A stretch of DNA of 64,000 nt from NCBI GenBank assembly GCA_037074705.1, contig CM073592.1:26260629-26324628 (forward strand), written 5' to 3'. The DNA comes from Zhengitettix transpicula (lineage: Eukaryota > Arthropoda > Insecta > Orthoptera > Tetrigidae). Under the pieces are notes generated by a model. It saw only the letters and a list, made by a program, of their open reading frames with translations, was not told the DNA's origin and did not search any database. Positions 52,298-64,000 of this stretch are shown here, one piece after another. Numbering within the stretch: position 1 is the first letter of the stretch; each line of letters opens with the position of its first letter. The position numbers and the translations under genes were made by a program.

Positions 52298-52774
52298 TCC
52301 TAATTTGTTTCGAAACGAATTATCATTTGAAATATTCCCAAGTGTCAGTGTACTAATCGCACTTTGCTAACCACAGATAATACATATCGGTTTATAACGT
52401 TTGTCTTTGTTAAATTCTTCAGCTGAAGATATACCTATGTGATACAAACAATATGATTTTCTACAGGGTACCCCATACATATATAAAAATGATGTGACAT
52501 TGCCAAAATAAGTAATATAGTAGACATCAAACAAAGAATATATGGCTTACGAGAAATTGAGGGCCGTGGTCGCCATATAGGCATGAAAAACTTCCAATAC
52601 TTATGGGACGCTACATTGTAGTTCACAGCACAAACTTAATATATATTGAAGTATTAATTTTAACTGAGATCTCTATCAAATGTTAGAAAATACATAAGTT
52701 TTTACGAACACCTATATTAAGGTAATTCATAATATTTAATAGTTTTCGTTTCTAGTAGTATGTAACGTATTCTG

Positions 52775-52821
<47 letters not shown>

Positions 52822-53855
52822 TTACTACCGAATCGATTCAGATTCTTGTCATTATTTTTTTGAAAACCCAAGGATATAACCCAGAATGATTAAAAGATTA
52901 TTATAAACAATTATTCATCATTTTATTATATAAACTAATAGAGGAGCTTTCGTCTTCAAACTAAAGTGGCATTCGGTAGCAATAATCCTACAAACACGGT
53001 AAAAGACTTCGATGCTTATAATCATAAGTTTCATATATAGTTTAGTTGTCTCTGAATTAGATGTATCAGCTGACTTATCATCTACATAAAAAAAAATGTC
53101 ATATACCTTCCTTGACAAGATAAAATATCCTATCCTACGTACGTTTGATTCTAAAATTGAACAAGGATGTCAGTCTATGAAAATGGAAAGCAGGTAGCTA
53201 GCAATATAGTTGTTTATCCAAATGTGCTAGTTTCTTGACTTCTCTATCACCACAACCGACAGGTGATTACGCACTTATATTTCAGTATATTCGACAATAG
53301 AAGATTATTCTACGAACCAAGTCAGGGAAAGTAATGAGTAATTCACCCGTAGGTTTATAGAGCAGTTGATCGTAAAGTGATTTATAACTAATCAGTGAGT
53401 TGAATATAATCTCTATTTAATGGTCTGTCATCGCGTGTAAGATGTTGGCAGCAGCGGTTGTTAAACAGGTGGTAAACGATCGGGAAGATGAAGTTGGAAG
53501 TTTGATAGCTTATAGGGTATGGGAATGAAACCAGTAACTAACGGAATAAGTAATCAGGTTAGATATTTTGTTCTTGTTTTGCGCTAGGAATAAGTTTGTT
53601 TTTTAAAATACCAGTAACTCCTTTTTAGAGATTTGTAGATTGTCAAAACATCTTTCCCTCAAGTAGTACACTCACAATAGTAAATAAGAATAAATAATAA
53701 GAAGCAGTCTCAATGTAATGTAGATTTCTATCCCATTGCTCCATCTGGTCACTTCAAAAGATTGATTTTTCTCAATTAGTTTTCATATATTCCAATATTA
53801 TTTTTAATTTTCTCCCATATGTTTCTTATTCATGCAGAATTGTTCTCTCTCTCAG
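52298..53855. other. Divergent intergenic region between CCNDBP1 and the clavesin-like gene
   Basis: About 1.6 kb with a (TA) run at 52777-52820, a weak family B-like segment near 52500-52630, and at 53443-53517 a short open frame followed by a GTATGG donor. The last could be a 5' exon of the clavesin-like gene, but its phase does not join exon 2 in the conserved frame, so it would have to be noncoding. Confidence 0.4.
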
Positions 53856-54207
53856 ATGTTAAACACCCTGAGAAGATGGCAGAATATTTTGAGTATGAGT
53901 TCAAGGCACATCAGCATAATATTGCTAATGCCTTGGCATTATGCACCAGCAAAAACAAGACTGAAGCCTGTAATAAGGAATTAATCCAAGCTCTGAGGAG
54001 ACTCATCTCGACCAAACCTGACATAAGTATATATACATATTTGGATTATTCAACTTTGGTTGTGGGAAATCCTTAATTCCATTGAAGTGGGGATTTGTTG
54101 GAAATGTGAAAGTTCCAGTGCTAATGAATTAAATAATTATTGTAGTACACTCAGAATATTAAATATGAATAAATAATAATAAGCAGTCTCAATGTAATGT
54201 ATCTCAT
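53664..54207. repeat. Direct repeat flanking clavesin exon 2
   Basis: Two copies of about 65 bases, at 53664-53727 and 54139-54207, share gtagtacactcacaatagta-like sequence followed by gcagtctcaatgtaatgta. They bracket the exon at 53856-54026. Confidence 0.65.
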
Positions 54208-56246
54208 TTATTTAATATCATCCACCAGGTGAAAACCCTGTTTTCTTATACAAAACAGTGCAGAATGTTTTAAGACTGTACATTGGATTTTTATAATTTT
54301 GATCAAACGATCATCTCCAAACATGATATGTAGAACACTAATTCAATGAACATGAAAGCTGATTGAAATAAAAAATTGTATAGAGTTTGAGCAATTCTCT
54401 TGACTTTTATGATGATCCAGTGGACTTGAATGAGGGCATCAAATTTTATTTGTTCTTTTCTTGAAGATTTCTTCATATTATTAGTCAATTTGTATTAAGT
54501 ATTTCCACCCGTGATTTCAATGTATTGCCTTAAGGCCAATTCACCAGTCATTAAGGTAATATTCCTCTGTGAAGGAGTAAAATACTCCTGCAAGTATTTT
54601 GTACATTTTTGTAGGCTTTATTGATATTAAAAAGCACCATTTGTTTGCCCTCAGATTTTTTTCGTAATGATGATGAGTTTATTTATCGATTTCTGCATGC
54701 GAGGAAGTGTAATATACCAGACAGTTTTGAGCTGATGACCAACTACTTTGGATTTTGTCAGCAGAATAAAATTTTATTTGAGAAACTCAATGTTGATGAA
54801 GACCAGCTGTTGCTTCAAGCATTGAAGGATGGCTTACCAGGAGTGCTTTCAGAGAGAGACAGGTACCATGAATATCTTATTTCAAAATTCATATATTTAA
54901 CAGATTAGAATAGAAAAATCTTGACAGGGCCAAGCCAGGAAAATCTAGAACCACCACTTGGTATTTAGTTGCTGTAACCAACAAGCTATCCTTGTCAACT
55001 GCAAATCATGTGCAAGCTTTCTCTATTCTCATTACCTTCTGTTCTTCATTTAATACATTAAATTTTTCTTTTGATTTTGAACTGATTCAGAATAGAATTA
55101 TTACAATGGCCTTAACTACATGTTATATGGTGTGCATAACATATAGCTAAGTATATTTGAGGGTACTGGTTGGACTGAAGTTATAATTTAGTTAGTAGTT
55201 AGATTATTTTATTCTTATTAACTGTAATTTATGCCTAGAGGGTTAACATGATAATACTGGAGATTCTGAAAAATTGTTAACTAATTAAAACACTTCTCTC
55301 TATTATTTTGCTTCTAAAATGTAATTGAATAATGATATTTGTTATTCAGGTTTTATTTGTTACTTAAAATGATACAGGGAAATGATGGGATTAGATGAGT
55401 ATGAATTTCTGTGAAAGTTGGTTATTATGTGTACATTTCTGTAGGAAAGGTCGTTGTATCCTGGTGATGTTTGCTGCCAACTGGGACCATTGCTGCTACA
55501 ATCTGATGACTATCTTCAGAGCATTGCTCTTCACCCTGGATAAACTATTGGAGAATGTCAGGAACCAGGTGAATGGCTTTGTGGTCATTGTAGACTGGAG
55601 CGAGTTCACTTATCGGCAATCGACCAATTTGACACCCAAACTCCTCAAACTTATGATAAGTTTCCTACAGGACTGCTTCCCTGCCATCTTCAAGGGCATA
55701 CACTTTGTGAACCAGCCCTGGTATGTGGAGGCTGCCTTCACTTTCATTCGCCCATTCCTTAAGGAGAATATGAAGAATAAGGTAATGTCATGTCATGTCT
55801 TGACTGTATCTCCTTTAGAATTTGTACTGTGAGAGAAAAAATTGCACCATTTAAGCTTCATTCTTGTGAATTGCCAGTTTTATTTGCCTATATTGTATAA
55901 TTGAAGTAACTAACAGATGAAAAATATTCAAACAATAATTATTGCTACAGTTGATGAAACCCTATAATGGTTTTCAAATACACACTAACACACTACACAC
56001 TAACATTAAGTAAATGATATAAAGAATTTACCACTTTTGTCTCCTCAGATTTACATGCATGGTAACAATTTGAGCACTCTTCATGATCGTGTCACCAAGG
56101 ACATCCTGCCAACTGAGATGGGTGGTGAGGGCCCCTCATACAATCCACATACCTGGGCAGATCAGGTGATGTGTTCCTCAACAACTGCAGCTTCCTTCAA
56201 AGTGTCTACTGTGAATGAGCAGGCAAATATCACGCCAGGGGATTAA
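53876..56246 (+). CDS. CLVS: Clavesin-like CRAL-TRIO domain protein
   Basis: A Sec14/CRAL-TRIO lipid-binding protein. Vertebrate clavesins bind phosphatidylinositol 3,5-bisphosphate on clathrin-coated and endosomal membranes. Coding exons are 53876-54026, 54655-54862, 55445-55781 and 56049-56246, giving 297 residues. The first exon really begins at the acceptor at 53856. I chose the ATG at 53876 because it opens the conserved frame (MAEYFEYEFKAHQHNI). The CRAL-TRIO N-terminal lobe has FFRNDDEFIYRFLHARKCNI. The lipid-binding lobe has GRCILVMFAANWDHC, NGFVVIVDWSEFTYRQ, GIHFVNQPWYVEAAFTFIRP and FLKENMKNKIYMHGNNLSTL, the last being close to the clavesin HGNNLNSLH segment. The ending after TWADQVM is short and unlike vertebrate tails. 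Another CRAL-TRIO subfamily (TTPA-like) is possible but less likely. Confidence 0.88.
54930..55000. repeat. tRNA-like SINE fragment, inverted relative to 48365-48450
   Basis: On the minus strand it reads agttgacaaggatagcttgt, then gtggttctagattttcctgg. It resembles the segment at 48365-48450 and lies in the clavesin intron between exons 3 and 4. Confidence 0.3.
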
Positions 56247-59200
56247 AGTTGAGGCTTATGGTTGAGTTTGCTTTATCTGATAAGTCTCCGTTGTAAATAA
56301 CACCTTGGATGACTATCTGAGGTATTACAAGTACAAAACATGAAAAGAATAGAGCAAAGCATCTGACATAATAACTTGCTATTGTGAAAACTATTCACAC
56401 AAACATTCCATTTTTGTTTATTAATTTGAGTATTACATTAATTTTATTCTCAAATTGTTTTGTGGTGTGGTATCACTTGATATAATTAACTTGTGAAGAG
56501 CTGACCTAAAATGTCAGTCTTTTTTTGTGGGGGGAGGGAAGATAGTTAAATTATTGAAAAGTGAGCCATGACCTCTTTATTTTTATCACATCTTGCATAC
56601 AGCTGCTTCTTAACTTTTTTACATCTTAATTACATATAAATGAAAATGTCTTATTTTATAGTATGTCTGAAAACATAAGTTGTTGAAAAATAAAATACAA
56701 TTTACTCACCTTAATTTCACTTTTGGAAAGGAGCACAATAATTCAGCTCAAAGAATGCATAAACTTAACTCTTATTTGAATCTCTTGTACAGGCTCAAAG
56801 CAAACATTATCATTGTACATTCTGGAGCAAACCTACATAGTGTCTGCCAAGATTCCCAAGTTTTACTAATGGCAACAATTGTTTCTCAATATAAATATTT
56901 ATATTCTGCTCTTTATAATAATATTTAAAAGTTATTCAGCTTGAATCAGATTGTGGTTTATCTGAATATGAAAATTGGAGTCCATAATTTGAAACAACTT
57001 GTAAATTTTCTAGGCTTGTTGTCCTTCTTCACTAACTGCTTGATTTGAGGATTAACAAACTGTTGCTGTACTGTGTACTACCTATACCACAGTTGTATTG
57101 ATTATACAATAAATATTGGACAATTTTCTGATAAGAGGATACTGCCTCAAGAATCTCTGTGGGTTCATTCCATTGTCATTATGATTTTTATACAACTCAA
57201 TCTTATTCTGTTTTATGTACTTTCAAAAAATATATTTGTATGATTTTGTTGAAATATTATATATATTGATATATTATGTAAGTGAATTTTTTATAATTTT
57301 CAGTTGTTCTATTCTTGATCTGTTTTATGCAAAGATGTTTATGTACTTCTCCTGATTCTGAAATCATGGCTGTGAAACAAATTGTTTTGAAGTGTTTGTA
57401 TATATACCATAGGATAAATAGCAAACTATGTAAGTAGCTAGTTTTAACATTCAAGTGACCTATTATGAATTGATACAAAATTTTATTTTTTTAGAATGTT
57501 AAATTTTCTGTCATTTTCAAACTGTATTAAACAGGATATTTGTGCCTCATAATTCACATATTGTGGAACAATTTTCCTATGATAAATTGTCGAAATACCT
57601 CCTACACACTAGAAACTGCAAGGTTGACAAAATTTGGGTAAATTTTGTGAAAAGTACTGAGCAGATTCTTTTTAAACTAAACTGTAGGGCCTGTAGGTGT
57701 TTTAATCATTTGTGTATATTGTAAATGATGAAATTTGTGGAAAAACATTTGATATGTAGGTAAAGCTTTTCCTTTTCTAGACTGTATTTTACTCTCTCTA
57801 AGCACAATCAAAGGTGTACTAAAGTTTTAGATTGAAAATACGACAAAACAATATAAAAAGCCAAAAATACACCTACAAATGAATACTGCATTAATAGCTA
57901 CAACCTTCTAAGCTGCAGCAAAAATTTGATGTATCAAAGATTCAAAATAACATAGAAGATATAATTCATAATTGTAGTTTAATTCTATTTTGTACTTAAT
58001 AAAAATCACAAGTAGTGATACTGTTTCAAAATATGTTCCGTCACATATTGTAATGTAAAATCACCAGTTCAGTTTACGATTCCTCTTTTTCATAATCTGG
58101 TCTGGAAAGTGACTAGAACCTATTAAAACTCAAACACATTTGATAACATTTAATTAATTCTCAAAATGAAGTGCATTTGTGACAGGTTGATGCCTTCCTA
58201 ACATGACAATAATGAAGTTTTACTTTTTATGACTTGACTTAACTTTTTCCAGCAACATTTAGCTGTGGCACAAGTATTACTATATAATTCCAAAAGTTTG
58301 TATAAGTATTTTTGTATTAGATGTAATAAATGATAAGTTTGTACATTATTATGTCTCAGAAACTGTGATAAACTACGAAGAGTTAATATTTATTCCTTTT
58401 GCACAAATTAGTGATAGCTTTATTTTATTGATGACTTTTTTTGCACTTAGTTTTTTGGGTACATTGTTTTCTCATTTTTCTGTTGCTTAGTTATAAGATA
58501 ATTGTTAAATCTACCTATTCCATTTAAATTTTACTGTATTATTAATAAAATTTGTTTGTAAAATGACGATTTTCAGTGTTTGTCTTTAACCATTCACCTT
58601 GTTCATGTCTCGACAGGTAGCAGATATGTAAATTTATGTATATAATCCAGATTCTCATAATTTGAATAGATACTGTGTTTTCAAGTTGTCATAAAAACCG
58701 TTGAGTGTTCTGATGGTTTAGTTTGTGGTGTTTGTAACAAACATGAATTTTGGAAACGTGTATTATTAGAAAATAAGGAACAAATTAAGCTGAGTGTGAA
58801 GATAGTGAATGGGGAGTGAGCAATAGTATTTTCCCCAATGAAAATAACCTTTACAATAATAGCAATCTTGACATTTGAAACAAATTACAAAACTCAAAAT
58901 CTACAAGTTTTCTAAAATAATTCTACGAAACCCGTTCACTGTTGCAAACTTCCGTGTGTTCTCGCCACCAGAGTGATTTCAACCTCGGCATCACCCAAAG
59001 ACCCCCCCTCAAGTTGAATGTAGTGCTCTCCTGCTGTTTTGCGGGTTTGTCAACAAAGCAAAGTTTTGAAGTGTGTCCAGGGATATTATTGATAATTGAA
59101 GAAGCGTGTGAAGGAATAATTTTTTACACGCACTTCGTTTTATTTGTCTGTACATTTTACAAGGATCGGAAACCGAAATTTGTATAAGGGAGGATTCTTT

Positions 59201-59414
59201 TAACAACAAGCAAAAAAGTTAATAAAATTAAACACTAAGAAACATTGAAAATAAACGTTTAAAAATTTTTCTTGTGGTTGAAACGACACGCTCAACGTAA
59301 TGGCGAACACACAATGAAACTTTCGCGGATTATATTTATCTATGTTTGATTCTTGCCATTGTTTATTATTCAGCCCAGTTATATAGAAACGACCAAGCGA
59401 AGCAACCTCTGTTA
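56247..59414. other. Clavesin 3' UTR and gene-free AT-rich sequence
   Basis: An AATAAA at 56689-56694 gives a plausible 3' end about 450 bases after the clavesin stop. The rest is AT-rich with no recognised gene. An 81-codon open frame near 58942 on the plus strand has no family resemblance I can see. Confidence 0.5.
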
Positions 59415-59649
59415 GATAGCCAATTCAGATAAAAATTTGATAATATAAGTACCACACAACGTTTCTGGGATCCTTGTGCCTTTCGTCAGGTACGAAGAAG
59501 TACCGAGAGCGACACAACTGCACTTGTCAGTTGACAAAGCTCAACAGTTTAAGTTTTCGGTAGTTGTGTCGCTCTCGGCTCTTCTTCGCACCTGACGAAA
59601 GGCACAAGGATCCCAGAAACGTTGTGTGGTACTTGTCTGAATTGGCTAT
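59415..59649. mobile_element. Family A MITE, near-perfect palindromic copy
   Basis: The left arm reads gatagccaattcagataaaa, agtaccacacaacgtttctg and ggatccttgtgcctttcgtc. The right arm repeats these inverted (gacgaaaggcacaaggatcc, cagaaacgttgtgtggtact, tctgaattggctat). The centre has gagagcgacacaactg on one side and its inverse on the other. The arms match better than in the copy at 5672-5926, so this one is probably younger. Confidence 0.85.
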
Positions 59650-60539
59650 GTTTCTTATTCATTATTTTCAATCAGACATAATTTTTTTCATTTATATATA
59701 CAATTTTTCTCCGTTAAATAATTGTTTCATATTTCATTACATCCGTTGAAAACGGTCATGACGACATATTTTTCCTGTAATTTAAAGAAATTCTTGTTGC
59801 TTTCAAACAGTATTTGTCTAGACTTAATGTCGCGTAGTTCTGAATTTCGAATAAATTTCTCAGACAAGGAAAGTATTATTCGAGTACAACAAAAAATAAT
59901 AACAATATTACGGACGTTTCGCCCTCAATTTTGGGACTTCCAACAGTTAATAGTTTAGAATACCTTAAAATCGGACGTCAAAATATAACGTTAGTGTCGG
60001 CTACAACCACCGTAACGTCGTAATATTGCAACTACTTTTTATAATTCGTACTTTTTTTTTTCTTCTGACAAATTGGCCGTTTTTCATTTTGTCCATTAAA
60101 ATATAATAATTTGTCAGATTAACTACAATAAATTTCTTTTATCTGTTGCGTAGTCGCCATTTTGCGACTCTGGCTGACTGTAGAACATTTTCTTTCAAAT
60201 GCAAATTATGGAATTCAAGTACAACATTTAAGTTCAGCAAATGTAGGCAACTGAAATATTATCTATTCTTTTTTTCAAAAAAAAAAAATACACAGCAGTC
60301 TCACAATTTTGCAGCGAACGTTTTGTTTTATCGCATGCAGAATGTTACACGTAAGTAAGTTTATTAATTTTATACGACGTCTTTTTCTTTCTTTTTTTTG
60401 CAACTGAGTTGGCAACAATGTTGACAACTTTTACAATTCGAGAGCATCAATTTTTTAACTCAGTCTGTGGGTAATGCTGTCAACAAGAATGTTCTGATTC
60501 TATTAAAAACCAAAAAAAATTACGTCTGTTTTGAAAATT

Positions 60540-60625
60540 AATAATAAGAAAGCTTCCAGAAATGTTGTGTAGTGCTTATACAATCCCTTCTTTTTGTCTG
60601 TATTTGGCTTTCTGATTCTTTTTGT
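60540..60625. mobile_element. Family A MITE, right-arm fragment
   Basis: Reads gcttccagaaatgttgtgta, gtgcttatacaatcccttct and tttgtctgtatttggctttc, matching the outer right arm of family A only. Confidence 0.5.
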
Positions 60626-61299
60626 AGCTAATTTTTGCTAAATAAAACGCAGCCTGTATCACAAACTCTCCCGTTAGCAACTACTCTGCGTTGCAGTTTA
60701 TTTTCGATAAATATTTGTCCATGTAAATACGGCAATGTGTGACGGCAACAGTGTTGAGGACACACTCACTACACGAAGCTAAGACCAATGCTTACAATAA
60801 AATAAAAATATCTTAGTGTTGCGAACTTGAAAGGACTGAGAAAAAAATCTTTGTAACTGCAGAAACTACGGTAGAGGAAAAAAAAATGCTGTTGTTGAAA
60901 ATGAGAAAATATTGGACCCAATTAAACATGAAGTTATGTCAAAAGAATTAATTTCCGATATAATAATATAAGTTTTGCAGTTGGCTGTAATTCTATTTTG
61001 GTACAGGTACCTCATTTATCTAGTGAAGGAATGAAAATGAACACAGAACATTATTTTATACGCACCTCCCTTTTGTTAGAATCGTCTTGAAATTTTATAT
61101 TAATAAATGTCCTTAACAAGTTTTCAATTTAAAAAAAAAATCATATTCCTTACGGTTGCTTGAAATGTCAAAATGTCTAAAAATTAAATTTCTGTGTTTG
61201 TGAATTTCGGAGCTGTTATTTATGGATATTTTTCACTTTCGACAACGTTTCTTCCGTATTTACGGGCGTACGTTCACCCGGGAACGTGCATGTTCAGTT

Positions 61300-61304
61300 A
61301 AAAA
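61300..61304 (-). terminator. Pol III T-run terminator of tRNA-Arg
   Basis: TTTTT on the transcribed strand begins seven bases after the mature tRNA 3' end. Confidence 0.7.
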
Positions 61305-61310
61305 TGTTTA

Positions 61311-61383
61311 CATCCCTGGCGGGGATCGAACCCGCGACCTTTGGATTAGAAGTCCAACGCGCTATCCTCTGCGCTACAGGGAC
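61311..61383 (-). tRNA. tRNA-Arg(UCU)
   Basis: The minus strand folds into a 73-base cloverleaf: acceptor GTCCCTG paired with CAGGGAT (first pair G-U), D arm GCGC/GCGC, anticodon stem TTGGA/TCCAA around loop CTTCTAA, and T arm GCGGG TTCGATC CCCGC, then discriminator G. The anticodon is TCT, reading AGA arginine codons. The B box GGTTCGATCCC is canonical. No intron is present. Five T follow on the transcribed strand (61300-61304), a Pol III terminator. The plus-strand open frame across it is an antisense artefact. Confidence 0.95.
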
Positions 61384-61839
61384 GGAATGGACAAAGTGCG
61401 CTGCTAGCGGGTATTGGTGTAAGCGTGCACCCGTCCTCCGTGTTTTATTATTTTAAACTTTGCGTGGATGTGAAAGCTACTTCAATATATTATTCAGAAC
61501 GCCCTTGGGAGAAAACGACGGCCCAATGCCCTTTCAAATAACTCAAACGTAGAATTTATTAAGGAAGGCGTCCCGCCATTTACCCACAATCGCGGCAATT
61601 GTTAACCTATCTCCGAGGTCATTGAACAATACTGGAGCGCATCAAATTAAAATTAAATTATTTGTAGGTAATTTAAAATCATAGTTGAATAAGCAGGTGA
61701 CTAAATTATAAGCATAATGTGACGAACAACTCCGTAATTATAATTGACGGCTACAGCCGGGGGGAAGGAGTATAGATCACTTATCGAAATGACCAATGAG
61801 CGCTACTGAATAGTAAATCGTATACAGAATTACGGAAGA

Positions 61840-62300
61840 TTCGTGTTAAGTTCTTCATCTGGAGCAGGGCTTTGTATGTATCAGAAACACGGAAATTAAA
61901 AAAAAACGGAAAAAGAATTACCGGGAAGAGTGGTATTGGAGAGTAATTGAACAAATAAAGTGGGGGGGGGAGATGAACACAGTTCTATGAACAGAAAATG
62001 AGAAGAGGTACATCTTGACTACTGTCTTTGAAGACAAAGGGACAACTGGACCGTACACATCCTAATTGTTTACTTGATGACGTCATCAAAGAACACTTGG
62101 TCATAGCGGAAGAAGAATAGTGCAGTTGCCAGAAGACCAAACGAGGAATAGATTGGGGTATGAAATAAGAAGCTCAGGTCAGGTAAAGGAAGAGAATGAA
62201 GTTCACTGACCAAGTCAAAGGTTCTGCAGAACAGGAATGATATTAATGCGACGGTTGGAGTAATACAGTTTGACCTTACTTCAATTTAATCATTTTCGAT
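61840..62300 (+). mobile_element. LINE 3' coding remnant
   Basis: With frame corrections the plus strand gives ALYVSETRKLKK, then KDNWTVHIL and DDVIKEHLVIAEEE. This order resembles the C-terminal end of RTE-like LINE proteins (LYGSETWTLKK, then WTGHILRRN). Stops and indels are frequent, so it is an old fragment. Confidence 0.5.
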
Positions 62301-62699
62301 TAAGTCAATATATAAATATTGATCATCCCTCTCCGTACTTTTATTTTAAAAAATCCTTGCATTGTCCTCCACTCTCGAAATTATTGCCGTGATATCTGAC
62401 ATATTAGCGTAGAATGGTAAGAGAAAATCATAGTTGGTGATGGCCGGAGCAGTCCACTTCCTAATGGATCCGTTCTCGAATATTATATGCCTTGTCTCGT
62501 TTTTTTTTACTCTTCAACCCGTCAGCATCAACAATATTCTCGATCTCGGCCATTTTCTTCTGTTCGTGTTTCTACAATCAACTCGAATGCAGTTCTGAGC
62601 TGCCCGCAGTTGCGCTGATGCTAATTAATTCTGCCCAGCTTTCAACCTGCGAGGGATATTCTCTTGCAGGTAGAACCATGTAGGAGAGATACGAAGGGG

Positions 62700-63157
62700 C
62701 TACCTTTGGGGATGCCTTTTCCTCTCCGTTTTTGAACTAAGGTTCCCACAAGCCGAGGCACCTCGGTCTGTTTTGAGAGGTGTAAGTTTCCGGGGTCTCA
62801 GACCTTGGGCATACGGTAAGAGTTGTCCGATATTCCCATTGGAATAGTCGGCCAGCTGCCTCCTAAACTGGTCGAGGCGCGGAGAAGGGAATGCTGCGTC
62901 CCCACAGCAAACTCCTCTCCAGCTATCGGAAGGGCGTGGGACAAGTACCCAATGCCCGACCTACCCGATGCAGGTTTTTCTAGGGTTTTCCCTGCATTTC
63001 TTTAGGCGAATGCCGGGTAGGATCCTTAATATATAGCCCGGGGGCCCTAGTTAACCCTAGGCTACCTTCCTCTACCCTTCCGCATCCCCCCTTTCAAATC
63101 CCTTGCTATGCTATTAAAGGGGAGTTGACCAACGTGGATCACCCTCATGTAGCCTGT
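62700..63157. repeat. GC-rich interspersed repeat, copy 1
   Basis: The part from 62909 reads aaactcctctccagctatcg, gaagggcgtgggacaagtac, ccgacctacccgatgcaggt, gcgaatgccgggtaggatcc, atatagcccgggggccctag and ends atgtagcctgttgcc. It is repeated at 63399-63650 with about 10 percent change. The preceding 200 bases (62700-62908) are equally GC-rich and may be part of the same element. I do not recognise the class. Confidence 0.7.
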
Positions 63158-63398
63158 TGCCCTAAAAACAAAAGTATGCCCATTACAATCATCTGTTCTA
63201 TTAAAACCATCATTTCCGAGCGCGAAAAGAACTTTCTCGCAGGTTTGTCAGAAACGCGCAGGAATATAGTCTAGCCCAAAAGTTCCTTGCTTATGGTTGT
63301 AACATTGTAATAAATACTTCTTTAAAAGAAGGCTATAATTTTTGGAGGAGATACAGATCCCAGTATCTCTCTTATATTTAATTCAACAATCATACATT

Positions 63399-63650
63399 AA
63401 ACTCCTCTCCCGTCATCGGAAGGGCGTGGGAAAAGTACCAAATGCCCGACCTACCCGATGCAGGTTTTTTATAGGGTTTGTCCTGCATTACTTTTAGGCG
63501 AATGCCGGGTAGGATCCTTAATATATAGCCCGGGGGCCCTAGTAACCCTTGGCTACCTTCCTACACCCTACCGCATCCCCCCTTTCAAATCCCATTCCTA
63601 TGCTATAAGAGGGGTGTTGCCACTATGTGGATTACCCTCATGTAGCCTGT
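63399..63650. repeat. GC-rich interspersed repeat, copy 2
   Basis: A direct repeat of 62909-63157 in the same orientation, offset by about 490 bases. Only the 250-base 3' part is duplicated. An open frame over it translates the repeat and is not a gene. Confidence 0.75.
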
Positions 63651-64000
63651 CTACACCCCCCAAAAAAAATAGTGAGTTGCAAAAACCATGCGTGATGAGT
63701 AATATTTTACTCGTCAAGACATTTCTGCAATGTTCAAGCACATTCATGGCATGAGCATTAATTTTGCTAATGATACTTTTGAACTTTAACTTCCCTATTA
63801 AAAGTCATTCATTGCCCATGCATTTACAAAACTTTTCTGCTTTCAGTCCGACATTATTTCAAATATTACATAATTCTGATTAGTGAAATAACCTTCTGAT
63901 CGCGTTTTTTTTTGGTGTCGTGTATCATGAGAGATTTCTGAACTTTCCGAAAGTGTCTGTGGGTATTTTCGGAATGTGCTCGTTATTCTCATGTTATTCT
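63651..64000. other. Unassigned end of window
   Basis: No gene, repeat or RNA is recognised. Confidence 0.3.

Larger units (their letters stand above)
59650..61310. other. Gene-free region before the tRNA gene
   Basis: AT-rich sequence with a family A arm at 60540-60625 and nothing else that I can assign. Confidence 0.4.

Noticed and set aside
53443..53517. Possible coding first exon of the clavesin-like gene
   Set aside because: Its phase at the GTATGG donor does not match the conserved frame of exon 2, so it can only be noncoding if used.
58942..59187. 81-codon open frame on the plus strand
   Set aside because: No recognisable motif, no splice context, and an overlapping antisense frame of similar length.
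61222..61407. 61-codon plus-strand open frame containing PGGDRTRDLWIRSP
   Set aside because: It is the antisense translation of the tRNA-Arg gene, a common false protein.

Overview
This is a eukaryotic, intron-rich, AT-rich nuclear window. The genes are single-copy animal housekeeping genes with short exons, GT-AG introns of 0.1 to 4 kb and many decayed transposons. The protein sequences look insect-like. The repeat content (fold-back elements, Penelope-like and RTE-like retroelements) and intron sizes would suit a large-genome insect such as a termite, cockroach or stick insect, but I cannot prove the species from sequence alone.

Layout, left to right. 712-1029 (+) is the last exon of a group XV phospholipase A2. 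3631-18253 (-) is a complete 17-exon cytosolic alanyl-tRNA synthetase. Its last exon continues, with no stop codon, into a complete glutathione-S-transferase-like domain of the elongation factor 1-gamma type. 19648-20595 (+) is an intronless WDR82, followed by about 5 kb of AT-rich sequence without genes. 25916-27850 is a Penelope-like retroelement (reverse transcriptase plus GIY-YIG endonuclease) between near-identical inverted arms. 28098-37665 (-) is a complete 12-exon mitochondrial aspartyl-tRNA synthetase. 41235-48191 (+) is glyoxalase I in five exons, with a 3 kb LINE in its second intron. 49132-52297 (-) is a cyclin-D1-binding protein 1 homologue. 53876-56246 (+) is a clavesin-like CRAL-TRIO lipid-transfer protein. 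The last 8 kb has a tRNA-Arg(UCU) gene, a LINE remnant and a duplicated GC-rich repeat.

The genes do not form a pathway. Several are divergent pairs (AlaRS/WDR82, AspRS/GLO1, CCNDBP1/clavesin) or convergent pairs (WDR82/AspRS, GLO1/CCNDBP1). The standout observation is the AlaRS-eEF1-gamma GST fusion. GST-like domains are known on MetRS, GluProRS, ValRS and CysRS, where they dock the enzymes into multisynthetase or eEF1 complexes, but I do not know of a described case on AlaRS. The second theme is a set of palindromic repeat families. Some share a CTGAaGAa-hairpin-GAAA core, and one sits at both ends of the Penelope-like element.

Exon boundaries were placed by hand from GT/AG sites, reading-frame continuity and remembered family conservation. 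No alignment program was run.
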